Assembly (NCBI GenBank): GCA_963169105.1
Contig: OY720636.1
Span: 117,446,188-117,510,187 of the forward strand
DNA length: 64,000 nucleotides
Source: Ceriagrion tenellum
Lineage: Eukaryota > Arthropoda > Insecta > Odonata > Coenagrionidae
Direction: 5' to 3'
The notes beneath the pieces are model-generated. The model was not told the origin of the DNA and did not search any database. It was given only the letters and a program-made list of their open reading frames with translations. Positions 50,468 through 61,500 of the stretch are shown one piece after another. Positions within the stretch are counted from its first letter, which is position 1, and each line of letters starts with the position of its first letter. The translations under genes were made by a program, and so were the position numbers.

Positions 50468-51633
50468 AAATTTTATCTATTTTGTATTTAAAAAAATTCA
50501 TGTTATCAGCCAGTCATTGCAGCTACACACTACATTCATTCATATCGCCGATATGAGGAAATTTATATAAACCCTCATTTGCGTTCATTAAAAATCGAAC
50601 ACGGACCACTCTTTAGCTAGCCAAATACATCTGACAGCTACAACATTAACCGTTACCTATTAATTTATCTCATTAATGATATTTTACTCCTAACTGAACT
50701 CATTTAAAAGGCTTTTTGTTAATTTTATATGTGCGGCGAATTTATAGCTAAGCATGTAAGATAGTATGCAATCAGACGTAATAGAGTTGTTTATCCATAA
50801 CTACACCTAATTTGGGTAAACTTTTCTGAATGTTTATTCGTATATCCTATATTTACTAGATAAAACTTAACAGTGGACAGCTCGTCACCAAGCTTCTTGT
50901 GATAAGATGAAAGAAATATCGGGAAAATATGCCTAGATTATTCGGTATCGATGCGAGCACATTTATTTTTATTTCGTGAAATTATATATGTTTACGTATG
51001 TTTTCATAGTTCAATCCCATTATGACGAACTAAAGACGGATTTATATTGGGTCAAGAATGATTCATTAATAAATATCCGTTTTGAATTTAATAAATATCC
51101 GTTTAAGGAACTTCGTCAATCTACAAATGGAATATCGTGAAAAATTACATTACTTAGACAATACTTCTTTTAATTAAATCTTTTTTTTATCGACATTTGG
51201 TGCGGATAAATCTCGATTTATATTATTTCGTTGAAACAGACACAGTACGCATCATTCAAAAAGATCCACGGAAAGTCGACCACAATAAATATCCCTTGGT
51301 GGTAGAAGATGAAGATTTTAGCATATAGTATACTGAATTGGGGGGGATAGTGAATATTTTTTATCATTAGTCTTTCTGTATAAATGATATCATTCGACGT
51401 AAGAACCATGCTGAAACAAACAGCGATGCGCTGCGACTGAATGTGCAAATAATATGAGACGAAAGCTCAAAAATGAGGCGATTGATGACTAAGTTCTAGG
51501 CTCCGACAAATGTGAGTTCCATTGCGGATTTCAAATATTTGCGGTAGACGATGTTTTCCTCAGTGTTGCCAGTCTTTCGAGTGTGTACTGCTCCTAGAAG
51601 TTCCCAAAAATGCCGCATTCTGGCGCGCGAAAA

Positions 51634-51660
51634 ATTTTGCGTTAATTTCTTCCGCCACTG
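51634..51660 (-). repeat. Right terminal inverted repeat of copy B
   Basis: TTTTGCGTTAATTTCTTCCG then CCACTG, bordered by TA. It pairs with 46523-46549. Confidence 0.8.
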
Positions 51661-51662
51661 TA

Positions 51663-53224
51663 CATCGCTATGATCTTTCATTCATCGAATTGAGTGAGTG
51701 CAAACGGTCTTTTTAGTCGAATTCAGTTTTCAATACCCAGGTTCCCGAGTCCCATGTTTGATAAGAAGGATTAATCTTCAATTCATAGTAACCGTTTCGG
51801 CTGAACACAAAATAGACCCTGTTTCCAACAAAACCAAATTTCGAATTTATCTCTGCGCAGTTAAGGTCGGGAAAGAAAAATTGGAGCCAAATGATTTACC
51901 GATCATTGAATGAGAGAGAGGGGTAAAGAGTGAAAACGCATAAAAAATCGGAAGTTTCGTGCTTTTGACATTTTTTACGGTGCCGGCCACGGGAATCGTA
52001 TCCGCCAAAATACACTCCGGTAAGCATTCAGAGTTTGGAAAGCGATCGCGGGAGAATAAAACGATAAGATAAACGCGAGGAAAGGGCGAGAGAGGATCAT
52101 ATAAAACCTCGATACTGCGCAGATTTACTGAATTTTTTTGCTAGGCTTCCATAGGAAGTCAACAATAATTGATTGCTACCCGTTCTCATCCTACTTTAGA
52201 TTTCTCTGTAACTCGGCGGCTTAAGTGTGTGTGTGTGTGTGTGCATGGGTCTACTATCATAATACCCGTCCATTCCTCTCTTTATCTAACATTTTCTTTA
52301 CAGCTCTGCAGCTTCTCATTCGTACCTCCTTTTCTTTAAGCCTTATTTCAGCAATAATTATGTGCAATGAGCACAAAAGATATCTATCGTAAGATCCGAT
52401 TGTGTGAATTCTGTGGACCAATGGTAAGTTTTTTATGCGAGCATGTGCGGCAAAAGTGCAATGAGTGAACCGAAGAAAGAAAGTTAACTTAATCATGAAA
52501 AATTAAATTAATTCAATTACAGCGTATCATAGGGTAAATCTCAAATACTAGGAAATGAACTATAAAGTTTATTTAGTGAGCAGTAAAAAAAAACAAACAA
52601 TTTTATTCATAGTAAAATTAAAAGATAGAAAACGACCTCAAGAGACAGAGGTAGCTACAAGCGATACAAAGATGACAGAAAAGGAAACAATTACTGGAAG
52701 CATATGTCTCCTATAATTTGAAAATTTGTCAAGATCATATCCATAGAACTACTTTCCTCAGTATATTGTGAGAACACACTCGGAGCATACGTATGGAATT
52801 GGTCATTTCAGTCTCTCTCCACATCATTCACCTTTTTAAGGCAGAAAATAAATTAAATATTGATTAAATACCGTGTTAGCCGAAAAAGATCACTTTAAAC
52901 ACCATGGATTATGAATATGTTTATCTGGAAGAAGTAAGAGGGAGCTAATTATATGTGCATAACAAACAGCGAATTTTCTCACTTAGAAAATGAATGGGTG
53001 AAGTCATAACCTGGGTCAGAGAATATAGCAAGTATTGCGGAGATTTACTAACTGAAATGATTTGCTAAAAATTTCCCACGAGGGATCTCAGTATATATTA
53101 CATCCTTTGTACTGCCTGGATAATATTCTTCACTTTGGGAAATACATTAATTTCAACAATAATAACATTTTTTCATCCCAAATTTTTTTCTCCCAATAAG
53201 GGAAAAAATTTTCCTCTTCCATTT
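51663..53224. other. No gene recognised; contains a (GT)9 microsatellite
   Basis: A (GT)9 run lies at 52225-52242. Short open frames only. It does not match the right flank of copy A (16606 onward), supporting independent insertion of the two large elements. Confidence 0.5.
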
Positions 53225-53440
53225 TTCCAGGGACATAGGAAATGTCCCTGGAGGGGGAAAGTCCCCAGAGGAAGACCCAGGAAAAAGTGCATGCACCAGT
53301 TAAAGGCGAAATTATATAGGAGGAGATACTATGAGGTAAGGGAAATAGCACTAGATAGGGGAAGGGCATAAAAAAATGTGGAGGGCAGCAGTCAACCAAT
53401 GTTAGGAGACGGAGTAAGGAATAAATCAGGCCACACGTGG
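53225..53440 (+). mobile_element. L1/RTE-like retrotransposon 3' coding tail (short)
   Basis: It reads GKVPRGRPRKKCMHQLKAKL, then YEVREIALDRGRA and stop in a frame running 53135-53371. A frameshifted VEGSSQPML follows, matching the WRASVNQS ending at 34400. It is the shortest plus-strand copy of the family; truncation is near 53250. The upstream boundary coincides with a perfect hairpin (53227-53251). Confidence 0.7.
53227..53251. repeat. 10-bp perfect hairpin at the 5' junction of a retrotransposon tail
   Basis: CCAGGGACAT, loop AGGAA, ATGTCCCTGG. Just upstream, AAATTTTTTTCTCCC and AGGGAAAAAATTTTCC form a second, imperfect hairpin (about 53180-53216). Both abut the truncated retrotransposon. 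Confidence 0.6.
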
Positions 53441-56266
53441 ATGAAGTTGATGGTGTCAGCAGTAAAGCCGTTATTCTGCTATCCTGCTTACCATCTTCTC
53501 GCATGCTTTTCCACCGAGCATTTATTATAGTATAATGTGAAAATTTTACCGGCAATTGAGATGAATTCTTTGAATAACACGTTACCAATCAGGAAAATAA
53601 TGTATGACATAGGTGACCCATTTAAATTTGTGACTTAACTCTGAGTTGAAAAATATTTAATTTACATTCGTTAGAGTGCAGAGATTATGGTAAAATAAAT
53701 GGCTAATCAGTGTTCTCTATTTCTAGCGCTACGCCTGAAATGTGACGTTTGACACAGAGCTTGATCCTTTTCATCATTTTTGAGTCAAGAATCTCGGGTA
53801 ATATTTGCCATGAGTTCTAAAAATTAGCAGTATTAAAGAAAAAGTTGCCTGTCATTACAGCTTGCATTCCGATGGTCTATGTAGGAGATATCTTATGAAT
53901 CCACGTCAGGGGGGTTTTCTCAAGATTTAGTTCGTGAAAGTTTAAGGAAATTTAAGAGAGTCACGCACCATCTACAAGAGCGGATGGATGTGCTATGCTC
54001 CAACTAGTGGCGGAAAATTCCTTGCGCTCTGCACTAGCGTGGCCTAAGCAGTCGAGTTCGAACACGAATGGGGGAAAGTGAAGTACTAACGCGCTCAAGC
54101 CTAAAAAATATGATGGATAAATATTTATTGATGGCCGTACTGATAACATTTTTACTATTTTTTTGGTATCCTTAATAATATCATTTTAAAGAACAGATAC
54201 ATCGGAATTACTGAAAATTGATAAATTAGAGTTACGATAATAGCTCCTTTATAGTTATGAGGTATCTCCAATTATTTTTTGATCGAGGTGCATTCAAATC
54301 AAACGTCCCGGTCGTGCGGACTTGGAAGTTTCCCCGCCATAAGCGATGACGAAAAAATTTCTACTACACACTTAATCATTGCATGACATGCCACTTCCCT
54401 CGTGTATTCTCCCACCCTCTTGTTGTCATATAAATGAAGTTTTTTCTTAGTAAAATGGAAAATGACTTTATAATTACTCCAATACTCATTTATTCTAGGT
54501 AGTAAAGTAGTCTCTTAGACGATATGCCAAGTCATTAGCTCGTGATTTATTTACCAGGCCAGGTGGATAAATTGTTAGTAAACCTCTATGCATTACTTGC
54601 CTTACCGTGTGGCGGCATGAAAAAAAATCAGCATTATAAAACGCGGATAACAAATTTAATGTGGTGAAAAACTCAACTGAATATATTTCGACTGAAAAAA
54701 TAACGTTGGTAAGAAATCTAATTTTTAAAGTCCTCTGTGAATCACTGCTATATTTTCTGAATGCTTTCTTACTGAATTGCCTCCGGTCTAATCACTTCAG
54801 AGAGATACGCGACGCAATAGTCTCGAAAAACTTTACTAATTGTACGCTGGTGCAATGATATATTCAGATTTTTGAATAAAGCCTACTGATGATGGACTGA
54901 CTTTCGAAATGGCGATTGGAATATTCTGCTTCATGGTCTCTCAAAGTGCAATAACTGAAGCACCACCATTAAATCATTTTATGGAAGAAACAGACATTTT
55001 TAAGGGATGGCTAATGATAATAAAAGTTTTGACACTCATGGGCGCACGGAGTGCTCCCATGGAGGGCCGAGGGAGGGTATGAATCGGTCCTACACGGGCG
55101 GGACCCCATCTGGTAGCTCATAACTCGGAGAATGATGGTGGCTTCATCATTTAATTACCAGGGGCCCTTCGAGATAATATATCCTTTTTTGCATCTTGCA
55201 GACCCTATTTCTATGAACAATTCTGAGGGGAGTGAGTTAAGGTAGTGAAGTGGGAGCCGAGGATGGAATAGAGATGGAAAGAATATGGTGGAGGAAGATC
55301 ACGCAGAGTAAGGAAAAAAATGGTTGGCTAAAACAGCATAAAAAGTACATAAATGTAGCCATGAAAAAGATTTTTCATGCAGAAATAAAGGAGAGGTAAT
55401 GAAAGGGAAGAAGATACAATAGCGGCCTGAGGAGACTAAAAATAACTCATGGAAGCATAGGTGCATGCGAAAGTTTTGAACAGTTAGTTTGGGAAACGGG
55501 GAATGAGAAAGTCTACGGGTCAAAAAGATGAGAGGTGGTTTTGAGGTGAAAAACGGAGGGTATATGTCTCCATTGAGCCGAAAATAGATATTAAAATGTT
55601 AGGTAATATAAAGGTAAGGGTCCTATTTCCCATTACCATAATAATATCCAAAGCAATAAGATACGGGACAGATTTCTCGTTCAGGAGCCCACGGAAAGCC
55701 TTTTAATGGGAGGAAAGGAATGAATTTAATGTCTCAGCCATTATTTATTCCGGGATGATTAAATTTGTGTTCTATGATCAGGGGATTTTTATTCAAGAAT
55801 TGTCGTCTTTCCAACATTTTCATCTTCCTCCGTGACTCATCGATGCATTGATCAATGAGTGACTGAATATTTTAAGAAGAATGAAGATATAACTACTTCT
55901 TCCGAGAGATGGCAGTTCTCAAGTTGTTGTTATTTACCATTTGCAACAAGAAAGAGAAGTTTGCGTTTAAAGGACGCCAGGATTGTGAACCCATAGGTAA
56001 GAAAAGAAAATCCTCAGCAGTACATTCTATAGCTAAATAATTTTTTTGATTAATGAATATTTTCTTCCCTACACCCATTCTTCTGAGATTGGACAATACA
56101 TAAATGTGTCATCCACCCTTTATGTTTCTCATTCACCTCTCAAATGTGTATCAAGCATTAAGTTACTAAGTCTCTTTGATTTTCTCTTGCCTCCGATGAA
56201 ACGAATGAGATAATTTTTTTCCTATGTTTCGTAATGGCTATGATCAATATTGTCATCATTTCAGTC
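53441..56266. other. No gene recognised
   Basis: AT-rich with only frames of 62-74 codons; 55060-55110 is locally GC-rich without a recognisable motif. No repeat partner in the window. Confidence 0.45.
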
Positions 56267-56581
56267 CAGGAAATTTGCGTTTGAAATCGCTGAGAATGAT
56301 TTCAATGACGTAACTAAGGAGTCACGTGGTAAAACAAGGAACATTTGGTGAGTTTTACTCGCAGAGGTGTATAACTTAAGCTGTTTAATATGTTGCTTAC
56401 TGTGTATCTAATCCATCTCAATACTCTATCAACAATATTCCCGCGAGAAAAACTTGATCGGGAGGGGTACGTGCGATTTGGTTGAATAGATCTAAATCTA
56501 ATACCATTCATGATTGTGACACGTGACTCCTTAATTACGTGATCGGAATCACCCCGAGTGGTTTCAGACACAATAAGCCAG
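56267..56581. repeat. Inverted-repeat (MITE-like) element, ~315 bp with ~60-bp arms
   Basis: The left arm (56267-56328) and right arm (56520-56581) are reverse complements. The inner 13 bases, AAGGAGTCACGTG and CACGTGACTCCTT, match perfectly, 20 of 21 with the ACGTAA.T extension. Similarity then continues outward at about 75% through TGATT.C.AT.ACGT and TGAAA.C.CT. Each arm ends inward in the E-box-like CACGTG. The ~190-bp centre lacks a gene. No target-site duplication was found. It may be a small non-autonomous transposon or a palindromic regulatory region. Confidence 0.65.
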
Positions 56582-57716
56582 GGGAGGCTTATGCACAAGG
56601 TTATGTGAATCCTGATCAAGTGGTCGACGCGTCGTATGGTTGAATATGAGAAACAGAGAAATTCGGTATACAAGACGTACTTGACTCAAGAGTAGAGTCA
56701 CACGAGGACTACGTATGTCAAAACACCATAAGTATTACAAGCACGTGGTCTACGCAGTCCCGCGACAGTCAGTTTTTTTTTCTCCCCGTGGTTCTCTTCA
56801 TTTAACAAACTTACGTACTGTGCTTCCTTTCTATGCTCAGAGCTTTTGGAATCGTTACGCTTTAAGTGACCTTCATTGAGAGAGGACATCAGCAGGCCGA
56901 AATGAGTGAACCGCGGATAGAACATGTAGGTAGGACATACCTCTCCTTCGGTAGGGTGACATATAAATATGGAAGGCGTCTCAGTAAACATTAGCTCCAC
57001 AATTCGTGCACGTTATCAGTAATTGCGACATTTTTTCATTTCTCAACGTTAGCGGTGCAATTTAATTAATGAAATGGTTTAAAACGAATATAGTATTGAC
57101 AAATGAAATATTCCCTTGATGTCAGTGCGTTGGCTGTAGCCATCATGCATATATTTATACTTTGTAAATTTAAAAATACCCTTGGTACGACTGGCGATAT
57201 GGAATACGTAATCCTTGAATTTTATTTCAGGGAAACTGATGGATAACTAATTAACTTACGATACGAAGTTGTCTTGACTTTTTCACTGCTTTAACATATA
57301 AAGAATCAAGCCTTGGTCAGAAATTTACCACGTTTTCATTGAGGTATCGAGTATAGATAAGCATTTAGCTTTTTTATTTTTGGTGTTGACTCTCTCTCAC
57401 TACCTCGAAACGCACTCAGTTACAGCAGCAGTATTTCGCATCTGCTGGAGGCATCGGGTTTATGAGAATGCTGATCAAAGGAAGTGAACCGAAAAAAGAG
57501 CGGGAGAGAAAACAGAAAGGCAGAAGACTCAATGAATCGTTCTCGCTACACTTTGGCAGCAATCGTTCTGTGAGCGGGAATATGGACAATTGGTCAATTA
57601 TAGCTTCGTCCTCCTCCTTGCAAACTTTCCGACTACTTCAAACTCTACTCGTATTTCCATCGACCTCTAACTCCAACAGAGTAAACTTCCGGGTTGTCTT
57701 TTAAGAATAATTATAA
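56582..57716. other. No gene recognised
   Basis: It contains a 100-codon minus-strand frame (56698-57000) and an 80-codon plus-strand frame (57462-57704), neither resembling a known protein. No RNA gene seen. Confidence 0.4.
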
Positions 57717-57895
57717 TAATTTTTTTTTATTACGAGCAAATTTAGGCCAGTACAGTCCTCGCTTACAATTTACTCGAGTATGACGAGCACAAACATCCAT
57801 GTCCTGGGCATTCAGTATTCTACCCAGGTGGGATTCGAACCCGTGACCCTCGGGTTAGTAGTCTAGGACTGTACCTCGCCGCAACCAGGGACGAC
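57717..57895 (-). mobile_element. tRNA-derived SINE (copy 2)
   Basis: On the minus strand it reads GTTGCGGCGAGGTACAGTCC (head), then CACGGGTTCGAATCCCACC, with B box GGTTCGAATCC at 57831-57841, then TGGGTAG. It continues with TGCCCAGGACATGGATGTTT and GCTCGTC, the body shared with the SINE at 8442-8642. An A/T-rich tail (57705-57730) marks its 3' end. The two copies differ at many positions, so neither is a recent duplicate of the other. Confidence 0.78.
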
Positions 57896-58189
57896 AAGAC
57901 AATGGAACAGTAGTCCCTAAGTCAACAAGTCCCTTTATTGTTCCACAAAGCACAGACCATCGTCATGACGAGATTGGGGATAGAAACAGAGTGGGCATTC
58001 GAAACTTTCCGTCAGTACTTGGGTACATCTTACTTTTTGCAGCCGAGCTTCTGTTTCAATGTCCGCATGGAGATTTCGCATAACATCCTCTCCGATGAGA
58101 TACGATACGACCTTTTGCACTCCTTATTATTATTGGTCGATCAATTCTTTGATTGGCTATCCAATTTCTAGGTCCCTACTTCCTGGTAG

Positions 58190-58400
58190 CTCTTCCTATG
58201 TACTTTCCTCTTTTTTCGGTAAATTTTTCCTTAGTCCTCTGTGGACTTTTTCCTCTATCACACTTTCGATTGTACCCACATTGTACCTCCGGGCGAATCC
58301 AATCCACTTGGTTCTTCTTTTCTGTATAATGTGTCATCATCCTATCCTCATCTACTCACAATTCTCTCCTTCTCTCACAAGAACACAACAATTCGTTCTT
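58190..58400 (-). mobile_element. L1/RTE-like retrotransposon 3' coding tail (minus strand)
   Basis: On the minus strand it reads RRTKWIGF, then a segment equivalent to EGKIEDKVPRGRPRNN (here ESVIEEKVHRGLRKNLPKK) and GKEEST-like sequence, as in the copies at 26980 and 34260. Heavily decayed. The plus-strand frame of 132 codons across it (58059-58457) is an antisense shadow. Confidence 0.6.
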
Positions 58401-58430
58401 TTTCCCTGCAATTTTCCCTCGAATAACATC

Positions 58431-58580
58431 AGAGCTCCTATCAACACTCTCCCTTAATACACCTCATTATTTTACCTCCCAAAACCTTATCCCTTACCTC
58501 TTTACACGGCTAAACTCCCCCTGCCACACGCCCATCCACCGACTCACAGGGTAGTATGTAGATGCAAATGAACTCATCTG
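58431..58580 (+). mobile_element. Jockey/CR1-like family, 3' UTR fragment (copy 4)
   Basis: GAGCTCCTATCAACACTCTC to CTGCCACACGCCCATCCACC then GACTCACAGGGTAGTATGTA and GATGCAAATG. This follows the same order as the 3' UTRs of copies at 6290-6430 and (reverse) 28900-29040. No coding part is left. It directly follows the minus-strand tail at 58190-58400, in opposite orientation. Confidence 0.65.
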
Positions 58581-61500
58581 TAAAATCCATCAATTCCTAG
58601 AGGATATCTTCTTGTAATTCTCTTTATTTTACTCATCTTTATAATTTTATTTAACTATTCGTTATCATAACTTTGTAAGATATTAAGAATCAATAGTACC
58701 TCAGAGTCATCGGCATTGACTGGATTCAAAAGAGAAACTATAAATCTATTCGTCAGAGGTTAGTCAATGTAAAGACGAGAAGCAAATTGTATTATATTTA
58801 TTGTAAGCATGGATTTATAAGTTTATTGTAAGCGTTTATAGAGATAATTTTTATTATAAGCATGGGCATATTTCTTCCATTAAATGATGTAATGATGGTG
58901 CTCCAGTTATTACACTCGAGAAATCATGACGCAAAATATTTCAAGGGAATGACTCAAGGCATAGGAAGAGAACAAAAATGCCATTTTGAGAGGAATTACA
59001 TACACAGTCGGTTTTATCCGAAAACATGAATCTATACTGCACTAGAGTACTTGTAGTTGCACTTTTTGAGAACATTGCGTCGCGTATCTCTCTGAGGTGA
59101 TCAGTGGTGAGTGGAGATAATCAAAATCTGAAGAGTTGTTTTCAAATAGCAGGATTTTACGCCATCGTGAAGAGAACCGTCTAATTTTTCCTTTAATATT
59201 TACAGCCACTTATAAATTATAGAGTGTTAATATATACAATTAGCCATTGATACAATTAATGACCATTAAGTATCTTCATAAGTGCAAAAATACCAGTAAA
59301 TGATAGTTATATTCAGAGAAAATTACAAGAACTTTCAAGTCCTGCATTGGATGAAATAAACAGATTCAGACTTCAAGGGTGTAACCAAAATATCAAGGAA
59401 TATGTGTAAGCTTAGTTTAGTAAACACATAAAAGAACTTATATACTGATAAAGGATTCGACTTTTTTTCATGTCATTTCATGAGTCATTTTCAATGTACC
59501 GATTAAAGGTCGCGACCAAAAATGCATAAAATTCAGAAGAGGCGTAACAATGTGTACTCAGGTGAGGGATGGAACATGTAATGGTTACGCGAATGTTTTC
59601 GTTACATCACAGTTGACAACCAATTATGTCACAAGCGCTGGGAGGCGGAGGGTGGGGGGGGGGGGGGTGAGAGAATATAAAGAAGGAAAAAATTTATATT
59701 TTGTCCTACATTGGAGCTATAGCAGCTAATGAAGCGGAAAAACAAGTTTTTACGAAATCAAGGCTTAAAATACGCAAAATATTCCGATCCAACACCCTTT
59801 CTGCATTAGCACCTGAACCTTTGAAACAAAATAAGCTGTTTTCCGGCTAACGTTTTTCAACCTCGTAGCCTCCTCTCCTTCCCATCTCTCGCCACATGTT
59901 TGAAAGTTCTCCACCTCGACGCCAGGGGGCAGTCGTGCAGCAGATGACCCGGATTCCTCGTACAAGATTCGCTCAGGCCTACTCAGGGGATCTACGTCGA
60001 ATGAAAACGTGTGGGGGGTCCGGAAAGAGTACTATGGATGAAAAGTTTTCAGGATAAATTTCTCCCAGAATGTCCCAGAGTGCTTGAAGGAGAACATGGT
60101 GCTAGGAGGAAGGAGTTGATCACAGAGTGAAAGACGAAAAAATAACAAATTCGCACAACTAGCCCCATCTTCCGTCAAAATGCTCTAATCATTCGCCCTC
60201 TCTATCGCTGCATCATGAATAAGGGTTGCCAATCTATTACGTGAAGTTGCGAAAGGAAGTTGGGAAAAGTAACAGTGTGAGTTGTGTGTGGAAGATGAAA
60301 AATTCTACTTCTACGTATTTAAGTGCAGCGATCATTATATACCTGCCATTCACCGGAAAACTGTCATCACCTTCATATCCATCCCTACCCAAGGTTCGAC
60401 TCGAGCAAAGAAAGGTAACTGTAATGCCTCGGCATAAATATATGAGGGTTAAATATAGGCAAAAAATATAAAGAATTTGTGAATCACTGCTCTAACCTTT
60501 CTGTAAACTAGTGGTACTACCCATTGTCGAATTCTCACTCCCTTCCCAATCAAAACATGGTTCACATCCTCTAGCAAACCCACGCGAGTCAGCCATCCTC
60601 CAAGGGAAATCTGTCTGCTCTTCTTTCCTCTTCTCTACCTCATTTCTCTCTTTATTCTACTCTCTCTTCCCTGCTTTCTACATACTGCTCCTCTATACTT
60701 CAACTCTTGTCCCAGTCCATCCACAAGCCAAGCAAGCTCGCTTTCTTTTTTGAGATGCTTTCCAACCGTCCCAAATTACAGTTGTAACTCCTCGTCATGG
60801 TGCGGATATATTGACGACGGTTGGTCCGCTTCATGTGTTTTTTGCCATCTCTAACTCAACTAAATCTTTTGATATTTTGATACGGCAATTTTCTCATCTT
60901 TATTTGTGTAGATGGAAAAAATGTTAGTATAGAACTATCATCAGTACCACTGACAGTAATGGTGACTCTGCTAAACTTATTCTTGTTTACGACAGTATAA
61001 GTTCTTAGGCAGTCTATCGGTTACTTATTGAATTTTATTTAATTATTCTGTTACATTTTAAATATTTCAAATTTTCAATAATCAAAGTATAAATCCAATA
61101 AAATCAACATATAAGTTTATACTATGGCTGCACGGTACTCTTTAGCACTGAAGAATTAAAGTGACATCGTTAACTCCACTTTTATCATTTCACTAACATG
61201 ACCGGGGATTCGACTTTTTCTGTCATATTTAGTACCGTAAGATGACATAAAATTTCGTAATGACTGCCAAAATAGCTGTTGGAAAACTGACTTGAAATGA
61301 AGGACGTGTTTATACAAATTTTTTAAGTGGAGTTTATGAAGTTTTTTTATTTTTTCCATAATGGAGATCTACCACAAAGTCAAGTGCAAAACTGTTGTTT
61401 TTCGCTAGTTAAAACATACGAAACTTCATAGCAAATGCTAGTCTGTGATTCCGTTTGAGTTGCACTATGAATTGAATTGTTGAATATCAGGCGTTACATT

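Larger units (their letters stand above)
46523..51660 (+). mobile_element. Large TA-flanked DNA-transposon-like element, copy B (~5.1 kb)
   Basis: End-to-end partner of 11278-16603. The left end is CAGTGGCGGAAAAAATTAAC then GCAAAAC; the right end reads GCGTTAATTTCTTCCGCCAC then TG. TA borders both ends (46521-46522, 51661-51662). This copy has the better-matched terminal repeats. Interior order is conserved with copy A throughout, with scattered substitutions and small indels, for example ~24 extra bases near 49233-49260 and absence of ~25 bases present in copy A near 13536. The flanks differ completely from those of copy A. It carries a Penelope-type 3' fragment at 50324-50467. No transposase was recognised. 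Confidence 0.8.

Noticed and set aside
11278..51660. Segmental duplication of a 5-kb host region
   Set aside because: Similarity stops exactly at the inverted terminal repeats in both copies and the flanks are unrelated.
53130..53588. 152-codon minus-strand open frame
   Set aside because: It overlaps the plus-strand retrotransposon tail and a low-complexity hairpin region; best read as an antisense shadow.
58059..58457. 132-codon plus-strand open frame
   Set aside because: It is antisense to a decayed minus-strand retrotransposon tail; pyrimidine-rich sequence explains the lack of stops.
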